A stretch of 64,000 bases of DNA, taken from contig VRMN01000001.1 in assembly GCA_008690995.1 (NCBI GenBank), positions 2,852,001 through 2,916,000 on the forward strand. Direction: 5' to 3'. Numbering within the stretch: the stretch's first letter is position 1; each line of letters starts with the position of its first letter. The translations under genes and the position numbers were made by a program. A model generated the notes under the pieces. That model was not told the DNA's origin, did not search any database, and saw only the letters and a list, made by a program, of their open reading frames with translations. This document shows, in pieces, positions 17,438-26,769 of the stretch. This stretch comes from Porphyridium purpureum (Eukaryota > Rhodophyta > Bangiophyceae > Porphyridiales > Porphyridiaceae).

Positions 17438-19111
17438 ATGGGCAGGAAAAAGAAATCGGCTTCGGCTCGCGCGGGGCCGGGCGCGGCCGCGGCGGCGTCC
17501 AACGGATATGCTTCGGACAGCCTGCGTGGATCAGACGACGAGGTCATGTCCCGAAGCACGGCGTACCTGAATTCGGACGGTGAACCGGTCGAGCCGCAGC
17601 ATGCGTACGCCGGCGCTGCGGGTACGCCCGAGGACGACGCATGGCACGAAGTCGTACTTCTTCTGGCCGACAAGAACGCCCGAAACCGGATGGCAGCGCT
17701 GCGTGAGTTGCTGGTACCGATGCACTCCAAACTACAGGCTGCTGCTCTGTCCGCGCACGCAGAAGAATGCTGGCAGCTCGTTCAGGTGCATAGTGTGAAG
17801 CGAGGGGACGCAGAAGAACTGGGTCTCGCCGCAGTGCTGATGGTGTGCCTGGCGCTGCATTACTCAGATTCTGGGGAGGTGGAGGACTTGCAACAGGCTT
17901 CTGCCTTGTTGCTTCGATATGGGGCGGGGCACAACTCCCCGCGCGCTGTATATGCTGCATGTGCGCTTCTCTTTCTGGACCGTGCAGGTGGAGTACAGGA
18001 GACCGAGTTCGTTGTCGCGATGATGCGCAAGCTTGAAGCGGTGATGCACGCCGGGGTCCCAGAACTAGCGGCAGAGCTCGCCGACGTGCCTGAGCCAGAG
18101 ATCGAGCTTCTCCTGGCCGCGACGCTCTGTTTTGGTGCGCTGGCCGCTCGCTTACCGACAGAAATACTGCAGCGGAGCTTGTTTCGCGAGCCGCAGGACA
18201 CGCCGGTCGAAGTGGAATTGAGCGACGGGGATGACGAATCCGTCCACGACCTCCACATGAATCGAACACTGAATGGGGACGGAGGCGACGATGTTGCGGG
18301 AGCGGATGATGACGAAAAGCTTGCCCCTAAGCACCAACGGAAAGCGCTCGCCAAGTCAAGCAGGGCCAAACAGCGAGCAAAAGAGCGCAGACAGAGCCGT
18401 GCAGAGAAGTCGGACCTGAAACAGATAAGCGCATCCAACTACGAGTCGCGCGCGGTTTTTGCGTTGCTTCACATTGCGCGGGGAGACCCATTGCGCGTCG
18501 TGAACGATGATCGCGACTCGGCGAATCAGTTGCGCGTGACTGCCTTGTCTGTGCTGGGGATGGCTGCGCACGACACGGACTACAGTAGCGACAGCGATGA
18601 AGAAGACGAACGTGACTTCGCTGAACAAGAGCACGATGAATTTGAGGAGGAAGATGAACATGAACATGATCCGGACTACGCTTGGCGACCGACGCGACGA
18701 TCCGTCTGCGCATCGCTTGATGAGCTCCTGGAAGATATTGACGACCTGGTCGGAGGAGCTCGCCGAACGGGGAAGAAGCAGCGCTCCACCTTGAAAAGCC
18801 TTGCTGGCGTCGTTGCTGAAATCGACGAATTCGGCCAGCGCGGTAGTGAGCAAGAGATAGAACTGCCAGCTTCACACCAGACACTTGTCCTCTCGAGCCA
18901 TGCTGAACGATACACGTTTGCGGTCTTCAGTCGGGTCCTCGGTCTGCATTCGCTGCGTCTTTATTTAGAACTGAATATCCCGCTTCGTGATCTTTTTGAT
19001 CTGGGTAAACCGGCGGTAAACTCTGCTGAGCTGATTGCCCTGGCCAGTCAGAACGCTTCTGCCCAGAAGCGATCAGCTGGTAAAAGGAGCAAGCACAAGT
19101 CGAGGCGGTGA
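17438..19111 (+). CDS. Interferon-related developmental regulator (IFRD) family protein
   Basis: 557 aa. The N-terminus MGRKKKSASA is basic. Residues about 60-260 form helical ARM-like repeats: KNARNRMAALRELLVPMHSKLQ, then EELGLAAVLMVCLALHYSDSGE, matching IFRD repeat pairs. A long acidic, Lys-rich disordered region in the middle includes KHQRKALAKSSRAKQRAKERRQSRAEKS and EEEDEHEHDPDY. The C-terminus LGLHSLRLYLELNIPLRDLFDLGKP is the IFRD C-terminal signature (H-x-x-x-N-x-x-LRD-x-FDLG in animals and plants), followed by a Lys/Arg-rich tail. Animal IFRD1 acts in transcription, and IFRD1 and IFRD2 have been found on ribosomes; the role in algae is not known. The ATG at 17438 is the first in frame. 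Confidence 0.82.
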   Translation: MGRKKKSASARAGPGAAAAASNGYASDSLRGSDDEVMSRSTAYLNSDGEPVEPQHAYAGAAGTPEDDAWHEVVLLLADKNARNRMAALRELLVPMHSKLQAAALSAHAEECWQLVQVHSVKRGDAEELGLAAVLMVCLALHYSDSGEVEDLQQASALLLRYGAGHNSPRAVYAACALLFLDRAGGVQETEFVVAMMRKLEAVMHAGVPELAAELADVPEPEIELLLAATLCFGALAARLPTEILQRSLFREPQDTPVEVELSDGDDESVHDLHMNRTLNGDGGDDVAGADDDEKLAPKHQRKALAKSSRAKQRAKERRQSRAEKSDLKQISASNYESRAVFALLHIARGDPLRVVNDDRDSANQLRVTALSVLGMAAHDTDYSSDSDEEDERDFAEQEHDEFEEEDEHEHDPDYAWRPTRRSVCASLDELLEDIDDLVGGARRTGKKQRSTLKSLAGVVAEIDEFGQRGSEQEIELPASHQTLVLSSHAERYTFAVFSRVLGLHSLRLYLELNIPLRDLFDLGKPAVNSAELIALASQNASAQKRSAGKRSKHKSRR

Positions 19112-19266
19112 GCCGTGTCGCTTGCCTTGTTGCTGATGAACTAGATGAAAGTCGAGGCAGTGACAATTTAAGCCAATGCGTTCGCAAACTTGACGAGTCA
19201 TTCTTCTCGGCGAGCAATGACCAAAATGACTTGCAAAGGTGAAGGCGGGCTACTCTGGGTTGAAAA

Positions 19267-20541
19267 TTAGGAAATTCCGCTTGCGCGCTGCTCCTCTATC
19301 TCCCGCTTGATGTCCTGTGCGCGCCCGTACAACGCATTCTTAAGCTTTGACACCTTCCCGTGGCGCTGCGCAAGTGCATTCACAACCGACACGGAGGACT
19401 TCACCGACACGCCTTGCACGATTAGCTCTCGCAAAAGTTCACCTGCGTCCACATGTAAAGGTACAGCCTCGTCTGATTCCAGTTCGAGTAAATCTGCATC
19501 CGCGCGACGTTCTTGACGTGCGACTGGTCCAACAACTAGAACAAACTCACCGCGTGGCTCACCCTCCAAACCATTCATGTGCTGCACGCACTCTGCGATA
19601 GACCCAAAACGCAAGATCTCCTCATGTACCTTTGTGAGCTCCCTCGCGACGGTGACGCCGCGTGGCTTGCCCAACTGCTCGACAACGCTTTGAATTGCTG
19701 CAAGCGTCTCGCGCACACGAAACGGTGATTCATACAGCACCACGCACTGGGAGTCCAACTTGAGCAGATTTTCAAGCGCGCTGAGCCTTTGCGTGCTTTT
19801 CTTGGGCAGAAACCCGGCAAAAGTAAATTCGTAGCACGGCTGCCCTGCAACTGATAGCGCCGAGATGAGAGCACACGGTCCCGGTATCGGTACCACTGGA
19901 ACACCCAGCAAATGCGCTTGTTCTATGAGAAGCGCACCAGGGTCGCTAATCAACGGAGTACCTGCGTCGCTCACGAGCGCAACGCGTTGCCCCTTAGCTA
20001 TGCAATTTTGTAGGATGTACTCGACTCGCTCGAGCTTGGAGTTGTGCTCATTCAGAGACACAAAAGTGCACTGTTGTGCCAAGTTGAGAGCCGCATCCTC
20101 ATCTTCTACCACTGAGGACGCGCCGATCGTCCGCCTGTGACCAAAACGACCGTTCAACCGCTCTCGCTTCAAGTGCTCGAGCAATTTGCCACTATGTCTC
20201 GTGTCTTCGGCCACAATCACATCTGCAGACAAAAGCGTCCTCGCCGCTCGAATCGAGATATCCTCAAGATTTCCAATTGGCGTGGCAACGACATACAGTG
20301 CGCCGGCAGCCCGCAGCGTTTGCGCGGAGCTGCTGCCACATAAACGCACTTGACGAACAGATGCCACTCGCCGTGCTAAATCAACGGCACGGTGCATGCC
20401 ACTCCCAACGGCAAGGAACATGGCAAATGCCGGCGCCCATGACGCTTTGATTGGTGCCAGTTTCATCTGAGCACTTGTATCCGCCTGCAAAAGATTCGAA
20501 CGGTGAGTCTGTCCTCGCCGCGCGGTGAAACGTGGATCCAT
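19267..20541 (-). CDS. rsmI: 16S rRNA (cytidine-2'-O)-methyltransferase RsmI, organellar
   Basis: SAM-dependent tetrapyrrole-methylase-fold enzyme that 2'-O-methylates C1402 of small-subunit rRNA in bacteria. Of 424 aa, about residues 80-400 align: LYVVATPIGNLEDISIRA (start of the family), ADVIVAEDTRHSGKLLEHL, VALVSDAGTPLISDPGALL (SAM pocket), VPIPGPCALISALSVAG, FAGFLPKKSTQR, VVLYESPFRVRETL, VTVARELTKVHEE and GEFVLVVGP. The 80-residue N-terminal extension is basic, with no acidic cluster, and should target plastid or mitochondrion, where bacterial-type ribosomes are the substrate. A C-terminal helical domain (LAQRHGKVSKLKNALYGRA) is retained, as in bacteria. 170 bp downstream of SAC3 in the same direction. 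Confidence 0.93.
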   Translation of the reverse strand: MDPRFTARRGQTHRSNLLQADTSAQMKLAPIKASWAPAFAMFLAVGSGMHRAVDLARRVASVRQVRLCGSSSAQTLRAAGALYVVATPIGNLEDISIRAARTLLSADVIVAEDTRHSGKLLEHLKRERLNGRFGHRRTIGASSVVEDEDAALNLAQQCTFVSLNEHNSKLERVEYILQNCIAKGQRVALVSDAGTPLISDPGALLIEQAHLLGVPVVPIPGPCALISALSVAGQPCYEFTFAGFLPKKSTQRLSALENLLKLDSQCVVLYESPFRVRETLAAIQSVVEQLGKPRGVTVARELTKVHEEILRFGSIAECVQHMNGLEGEPRGEFVLVVGPVARQERRADADLLELESDEAVPLHVDAGELLRELIVQGVSVKSSVSVVNALAQRHGKVSKLKNALYGRAQDIKREIEEQRASGIS

Positions 20542-20711
20542 GCTGAATCGAGAAGCCTCGTCGGTCGCCTGACGTTTAATGTTTACTGGTGAAGTGCCAA
20601 CAAGTAAGACAAAATCTCATCGACTCCCCAAGCGCTCAAGAGCTGCGTACTGTGGAGCATCGCAAGCGCTGCAGACAAGGCCATTGAGCGATGCGTGTCG
20701 TGCGTGATGAA

Positions 20712-23700
20712 CTACATCTGGTTTGCCGCATCGTCGTCCATTTCCATGGATTCAACTGAAACTAGTGTACGATTATCCGTAGCAATGACGCCGGGAAGAC
20801 AACGGCTCATCGTCTGCACTCCAATACGGGCGCGCCGGGCTATCTGTGGTGTCACGTCCACCTCGATGACTTCGACGCGCAAGTCCTCATCTACTCCGAT
20901 ACGTTGCAGGTGGCAGCTGAGAAAAATCGACAGGGCGCCCGAAATGGAACTCACATACTGCAGCAAACTGATCTCGGCCCACTGAGTGCAGCTGCGAGCA
21001 AGAGCGCGGACGCTCGATGGCACTCCGGCCAAGTCCAGAAACGTTATGCTCGCTGGCTGGCTCCTTGGAATGTTGTCGAAGTGCACGCTCTGCTCAACAG
21101 CGCTCAAAATTACGCTGTGCATCTGCTCAGCAGCGAATACAGCGCGATCTAGAATCGCTCTCGACGCCAGAAACTCTAGCGCGCATGCATCACGGTGGAA
21201 CCGGAGCTCGTTCACGCTGCTCTGGGCCCCCTCCCTCCATGCACACGCAGCATCGTGCCACGCCAAGGCCCCGGTGGAGCCCATGATACCACATGACGGC
21301 GCGTCCAACATCACAAGCCGCCCATAGTCCGGCAATGCCTCGCAAAAGCGCTCCAGTGAATCATACATTTGCTCTCCTAAGGCGTCTGACAAGCTCACCA
21401 GACGCGTGCGTGGGAATGCCGAGTGACGCAACGTCGCCTGCAAGGTGGCACTGATACAGCGAGCGGCGCAGTCTGGAAGCCAATCCGGCACGAACATCGT
21501 TTCAGTTTTTGGTGTTGTCTCAGGTGCCGATGCACCATCACTCAGCCTACAACGATCTGGAGGACGCTCCGTCAACCGATTCACCAACGAGATCTGTGCC
21601 ACGTGCAACAGTAACACGTGCGGGCCTACGATCGCTTGGATCATCTTCCGGAAGTGCTCGTCACCCTTCTCAAGATCAGGCGCGTCGCCTGCGACTGCAC
21701 ACACAACTGCCAGGCCCGTCGCGCCACACTCACGGCGGTGCATGGATAATGCCATACTTTCAAGAAGAACATGGCTTCTTTGCGACAGAGCAAACCCTGC
21801 CTGGCCTTCCAAAACGACCTCAACGGTAGCGAGGAGAACAAATACTCCGCTTTCATTTGCAAGAACCGGCGCAACTTCCCCAGAATCTGCGAGAAAGTGT
21901 GCCACCACGCTCGTTTCACCGGTCGAGCGCACACAAGTACGCTTGCGTTTGGCAGCTCTTTTTCTGGCATTCTCAAGTTCGAAGTCGTCTGGAAGCAGCA
22001 GGACCTGCGTTCGCTCGGCACTTTGCTCGGCGCTACCGTTACAATCCCGAGGTGCGATCTCAAACACACACCGGATCCATTCAGCAACGTGCGCAGCGCT
22101 TCGATCACTCTCCTGCCATGCAACCATGACGAGCTTGAATCGCGGAATCCCGCATTTCGCCTGTTCTTCGCTTAACAGACGGGCGAACATGTCACGACGA
22201 CACCGCACAAACGCTTCGAGACGTTGCCTAGAATTCGGCGAAACCGAATGAAGACCATTAGGCGAGCGGTAACGGTGGCACAGATTAGTTGGGGTGTGAC
22301 CGGCAAGCGACGGGCGCGTCATGGCAGCAAGCACGGCTCGCTTACGCTCCCGTTTGCGCTGCAGTGTCTCGTACTGATGGAAGACCTCGGACATGAACTC
22401 TGCAATCTTGTCCACAAGCAGCTGTACTTTAGATCTCAACGCGGTGTATAGATCCCAAACCGCTTCAGTGTTGCTGTTCCTGCCACTGCCCTTTCCATCA
22501 TCTACAACCACTGACTGAATAATTTCGTCTGCCGCAATGCTGGTGCTCTCGAGGCGTTTCGTCCATGTTTCGCTTTCGTACAGGATTGTCTCTAGTTCAG
22601 CCATTGCATTGGCTTCATTTTGCAGAAAATGGACATTTTGCAACTGCGACTGCGTCTGTGACGACACCAACGACGTACGAAAAAGAGGCAGCGCCAAGGC
22701 GTCGAAGCGACCCATTGCGCCGTCCACGATGTGCACCTCCAGCTCTGTGAGGTCTTCTCGCAAACGATCTAGTATGCTGTGCACACGTTCGACATGTCTC
22801 ACACGCTGCCGCTGCACTTGCTTCTCGTGCTCCAGCCTCTCACGCTCCTCCTGCTCCAGAAGCCGCTGCCGCTGCTCAGCTAGCGCTCGTCGCTCTATCT
22901 GCTTCAGAACCTGAGTGTCCCGCATCTCCTGCTGCTTTTTGGCCAGCTCTTCTCTCGCGTGCCCTTCCTGTATCTGTGCATTTACCGGTACCGGTGGATT
23001 TGGTCGCAGGTTGACTTTGTTTGTTCCAAACATTTTGTCTGCCGGGGCCGAAACTGCCCCTGACTCTGCAGGCAATATCGCCCGTGCACGAATCGGATCC
23101 TCTTCATCGACTGAAGGTCTCGCGATCAGCCCTATGCCCGTCTCTAAAGCTGATTTAGAGAGCATCCGCGGCTCGGTCGTGCTCGTTGAAACAGGTGCGC
23201 GCACATTCTGTTTTACGCTCGCACCAGCTAGCACAGCCATATCTCTCGGTGAGCCTCCGCTACTAGGAAGCAATCGCGGAAAAGGTGGAGGTGGCACGGT
23301 TGTGGCCGCGCGTCCTAAGGCCGCAGAGGGTGTGGCGGTTGTGCTTTTCGCCGATACGTTAGATCCTTTCGTCTGATCAGGGATTGGGCCCTTCGGTGGT
23401 TTTTGAGCGCTCCCAAATATGCCAATTCTTTGTTCTGGAGCCGTCGCCACCGCATCTGATGCCGTCCCCTGCTCAGCAGATGACACTTGCCCTGTGCTCC
23501 CTGGAACTTTAGAACGCGATGTACAATGTTCTTCTGCAGCTTGCTCCTGTGCAGGAGATGACATTTCGGCCTCCGACACCATTGCAATACCTGCGTCAGA
23601 GACCTTCTTCTGTTGCATGAGCCGCTTCCGAAAAGCGTCCAAGCGTTTGCTGGCATCCACTTTCGGCTTCATTTCGCCCGACAAACCCGAGTCTCCCGAC

Positions 23701-26318
23701 GGCTGCAACTCTGAAGCTGGCTTTTTGGTAAGAGGGACTGTTCGCGGAATGTCAATTCCTGGTGGAGCGTCAGCACTGCTGCAGGCAGCTCCTCGTGTAA
23801 TTTGGGCCCGTGAGCCGATTAGCCGCGCCTTTGCCTCAATCAGAGGTTCGCCTTTCCCGATCGAACTCCACGGCAAGTACTGCAACAAATCAACCGGCGG
23901 ATCCGGACGGAAGTTGATGACCAGCGCATCAATCGCGAGATCCTCGTCACGCTCGTCACTGACGGCCTCGAGTCCGTAATGCTCCAGAAATTGAATACCG
24001 TCGTCTACCGAAGCAAGATCAAGAAGCCTGACAAGTTCGCCGAGCGTCATGGAGTCTTTTGTGGAGCGAGATGCCTTGGCCAGGCACATCAGCGCCGTGT
24101 GGCGCATACCGTCTAGCATTTTGTACAATAAACAGGCCATCAGATATGGGCTCATGCGAAGAACGTGGAAAAAGGTCCAGAAATCCTTCTGTTTCTCGGC
24201 AACCAAGGCACGGACCGCCAACGTGATAAGCGGCGACGCAAGCACCTCAGCGTCGAGCATGCGAAGCAGACCTTGCAGATCGCCCGTCAATACAACTTGA
24301 TAAGCCGTCATTTCGCCTTCGTGTAATCCTGAGATTGCGTGTTGGTCCTGCGTCCGTCTGAGCTCGCCATACATTTCCCTTAAGCTCGTCAGGCACTTTT
24401 TGAGCTGCTCCATGTTTTGGGCACTCGAAAAGACACTCGGATCTTCTGCCCGTAGCTCAAATTCAGATAAGATGTGGAAGCGCACAGCCTCTTCATGTAC
24501 GCGTACACAGTCCATCGAGCGAATGCCTTGGTACGTGAAGTCTTGCCGAATAGAGCGCGTGCGGTCGCGGACGAAATTGTGTACGTCTACAAACGTCGCG
24601 CCCGCGAAATTGCGCTCCCCCTTGTCCAAAATTTCATCAATCAGGTAGTCCATCGTGCGTACGAGCACCTGCGGAGGTCGAATTTGCTCCGGGCGCGCCG
24701 CTTCGGACGCTGCTGCGGAGCGCGCGTACTTTTTCACCGCATGCGCGTGGTCAACCAGCGAAGCCTCGCCATTTGCGCCGGTGCCCGGCAAAATTTCAAA
24801 AATTGAAAGATCACGCTGTTCTTGGCGATCTATTCGTTCTTTTGCAGGGCACATGTCCAAGCAAGTACCCACGAGACATTCCGACTGTTCAAGATCCTGC
24901 TTCTCACCCACCACACGCCACTCTGTTGTGACAGCTGCTCCAGAAGCGCCACGACTGGTCTCTTTGCGACTTCCTTTCTCGAATCGCTGCGCACGTGACG
25001 ACAGCGGAGACCGTCTTGAATCGAAACCTTCACCCTCAATATGTTCTTCGCCTTCGTCGCCTCCTTCGTCAATCTTGGTGTCAGAGCCGTCGGAGTCTCT
25101 GAATTCTGCGTCGTCGTCGTCTTCGTCGTCCCCTGCATCGTGACCTGGCTCAGATTCTGACCATTCCCCCGCACCTGGCTGGTTAAACGGTGCATCGGCT
25201 ACTGCGTCGCCAGTGGTGAGAGCCTGCGCCGGAGAAAGGAGAGCGGGATTTATCCACGTCGTGCGCGCACGTGCGTGCGACAAAGCCAGCCGTGATGACG
25301 AGGGTGCCTTCTCTGGCCCAGATGCATCGTGTTCTGGTCGTGCGCGTGGGGCTTTACCATCTGACTCACTGCCGGATGGTTCCGGAGCTTTCTGAAAAGA
25401 AATTCGCATATCTAATCCCGTGGTCGCCGCGCGACTTCGTTTGAGAGCTTCCTTGGCGGTTCGAGGGTCCGAAAACTTAACAACTGCACTTGTTCCCCTT
25501 GACAGGACTGTGATGCTCTCTGGCGACAACTGGATCTGATTCATAAAGAAGGAGGCAAGCTCATTGCGATTCAATACTTGAGGCGGCTTGACCGACATTC
25601 TCAAAGTATCTGAAAATGGCCGCACTTGCGCGTGCGCCGGCTGGGATCCATCTGGAAGCTTTCCGAAGGTCAAGGTGTCATGCGATGATGGCAAAGGCGC
25701 CTGAGTAGTACCGTCGGACATCATTTCGCCAGCATTGTGAGTGCTTGCTTGGCGCGAGTCTGGGCGCGCTGAAGCAGGAACCGCGTATGGCGTGAATGTA
25801 CGCGACGCACTATACTGTTGTGCCGGTTGCAAGTCGAACGCCGCGCGTACTCGACTTGCGTCGTGAGAAGGTGAACCTCCGGTTCTGAAGTCATACTCCA
25901 AGTTACCTGGCCCTGCTCCGTGCTGCTGCGGATGGGATGGTGGTGGAGCCGCGGCTCCAAACCACGCGGTGGCACTACTTGCTTTCGCTTGTGCTTGGCC
26001 ACCGCCACCCTGGATCTGGTGTGCGGAAGAGGCCGGAAACTGTGCGTGGCTGTGGCTCGCGGCCACGTTCTGATCCATTTCCGTGCTGCTGGGAACATGC
26101 GCAGCATCTGCGGTGCCGAATGCCGTCTGTCCACCAAAGCCACCACCCCCAGTCACCCATGTGCCAGTACTTCCTGCAGCATGCGCAGCAGACATGGCAA
26201 CGGAAGCTGCTGGAGCCGCACCGCCAAAGCCAAACGTCGGCGCTTGCATACCTCCAAACCCGTTGCGATTCGCAAACCCGAAAGCCGCGGGCGTCTGCGC
26301 ATCACCAGTGCGTTCCAT
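20712..26318 (-). CDS. SAC3/GANP mRNA-export protein with FG repeats, RRM and MCM3AP-like C-terminal region
   Basis: 1868 aa from the ATG at 26318. Order: 1-70 FG-type segment (FGFANRNGFGG, TFGFGG, FGGQTAFG), as in nucleoporins and human GANP; 245-312 an RRM-like fold (VLNRNELASFFMNQIQL, TSAVVKFSDPRTAKEALKRS); acidic linker 385-430; SAC3 domain from about 482 with the LVGTCLDMCPAKER signature, RTMDYLIDEILD, IRSMDCVRVHEEAVRFHILSEFEL and LKKCLTSLREMYGEL; a long coiled coil rich in QRQRLLEQEERERLEHEK; and a large C-terminal region with FKLVMVAWQESDRSAAHVAEWI, like the MCM3AP part of GANP. SAC3 scaffolds TREX-2 at the nuclear pore, coupling transcription to mRNA export. The animal-like composite is notable in a red alga. 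The frame extends 16 codons upstream with no clear value. Confidence 0.88.
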   Translation of the reverse strand: MERTGDAQTPAAFGFANRNGFGGMQAPTFGFGGAAPAASVAMSAAHAAGSTGTWVTGGGGFGGQTAFGTADAAHVPSSTEMDQNVAASHSHAQFPASSAHQIQGGGGQAQAKASSATAWFGAAAPPPSHPQQHGAGPGNLEYDFRTGGSPSHDASRVRAAFDLQPAQQYSASRTFTPYAVPASARPDSRQASTHNAGEMMSDGTTQAPLPSSHDTLTFGKLPDGSQPAHAQVRPFSDTLRMSVKPPQVLNRNELASFFMNQIQLSPESITVLSRGTSAVVKFSDPRTAKEALKRSRAATTGLDMRISFQKAPEPSGSESDGKAPRARPEHDASGPEKAPSSSRLALSHARARTTWINPALLSPAQALTTGDAVADAPFNQPGAGEWSESEPGHDAGDDEDDDDAEFRDSDGSDTKIDEGGDEGEEHIEGEGFDSRRSPLSSRAQRFEKGSRKETSRGASGAAVTTEWRVVGEKQDLEQSECLVGTCLDMCPAKERIDRQEQRDLSIFEILPGTGANGEASLVDHAHAVKKYARSAAASEAARPEQIRPPQVLVRTMDYLIDEILDKGERNFAGATFVDVHNFVRDRTRSIRQDFTYQGIRSMDCVRVHEEAVRFHILSEFELRAEDPSVFSSAQNMEQLKKCLTSLREMYGELRRTQDQHAISGLHEGEMTAYQVVLTGDLQGLLRMLDAEVLASPLITLAVRALVAEKQKDFWTFFHVLRMSPYLMACLLYKMLDGMRHTALMCLAKASRSTKDSMTLGELVRLLDLASVDDGIQFLEHYGLEAVSDERDEDLAIDALVINFRPDPPVDLLQYLPWSSIGKGEPLIEAKARLIGSRAQITRGAACSSADAPPGIDIPRTVPLTKKPASELQPSGDSGLSGEMKPKVDASKRLDAFRKRLMQQKKVSDAGIAMVSEAEMSSPAQEQAAEEHCTSRSKVPGSTGQVSSAEQGTASDAVATAPEQRIGIFGSAQKPPKGPIPDQTKGSNVSAKSTTATPSAALGRAATTVPPPPFPRLLPSSGGSPRDMAVLAGASVKQNVRAPVSTSTTEPRMLSKSALETGIGLIARPSVDEEDPIRARAILPAESGAVSAPADKMFGTNKVNLRPNPPVPVNAQIQEGHAREELAKKQQEMRDTQVLKQIERRALAEQRQRLLEQEERERLEHEKQVQRQRVRHVERVHSILDRLREDLTELEVHIVDGAMGRFDALALPLFRTSLVSSQTQSQLQNVHFLQNEANAMAELETILYESETWTKRLESTSIAADEIIQSVVVDDGKGSGRNSNTEAVWDLYTALRSKVQLLVDKIAEFMSEVFHQYETLQRKRERKRAVLAAMTRPSLAGHTPTNLCHRYRSPNGLHSVSPNSRQRLEAFVRCRRDMFARLLSEEQAKCGIPRFKLVMVAWQESDRSAAHVAEWIRCVFEIAPRDCNGSAEQSAERTQVLLLPDDFELENARKRAAKRKRTCVRSTGETSVVAHFLADSGEVAPVLANESGVFVLLATVEVVLEGQAGFALSQRSHVLLESMALSMHRRECGATGLAVVCAVAGDAPDLEKGDEHFRKMIQAIVGPHVLLLHVAQISLVNRLTERPPDRCRLSDGASAPETTPKTETMFVPDWLPDCAARCISATLQATLRHSAFPRTRLVSLSDALGEQMYDSLERFCEALPDYGRLVMLDAPSCGIMGSTGALAWHDAACAWREGAQSSVNELRFHRDACALEFLASRAILDRAVFAAEQMHSVILSAVEQSVHFDNIPRSQPASITFLDLAGVPSSVRALARSCTQWAEISLLQYVSSISGALSIFLSCHLQRIGVDEDLRVEVIEVDVTPQIARRARIGVQTMSRCLPGVIATDNRTLVSVESMEMDDDAANQM

Positions 26319-26769
26319 TACAACAGCCACGCTCGCGCAGGCGTGCGGGCGCGCGGGCGCATGCACACAGCCACCTCCTACTCAGCTCGGTCACATCCCT
26401 CTCTTCATCAACCCTCCGCGATGCATCTATGCCTCCGTGCCGTCCACACTGCCCGTCCCATCTACTCCCCCCAAATCCTCCCTTCCCAACCCGATCTTCG
26501 CATGCTTTCTCGCTCGCCCCACACGCAACAAACGCGCGAGAACATTAACCCTTTTAATAATATTAAACAATGGATTAATTAATGCATGGTGCGTTTCGAG
26601 CCACGATCGCTCGCTTCCACGCACGCGAATGGAACCGGGTTCTGGGGATGTGGCCGAGATTGCTTGGGCGCATGGGGTGATGGCGCTGAGCAGCGGTTCA
26701 GGACATGGGTACGCATAAAGATGATAGGAGAACAGGGGGAGACAGGTGGTGTGGGGGGGTGAAGAGCGC
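26319..26769. promoter_or_regulatory. Divergent promoter region of SAC3/GANP and formate-THF ligase
   Basis: 451 bp. An AT-rich patch at about 26545-26585 (TTTTAATAATATTAAAC, TTAATTAATG) stands out from the GC-rich surroundings and may be the core promoter area for one or both genes. No gene. Confidence 0.45.
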
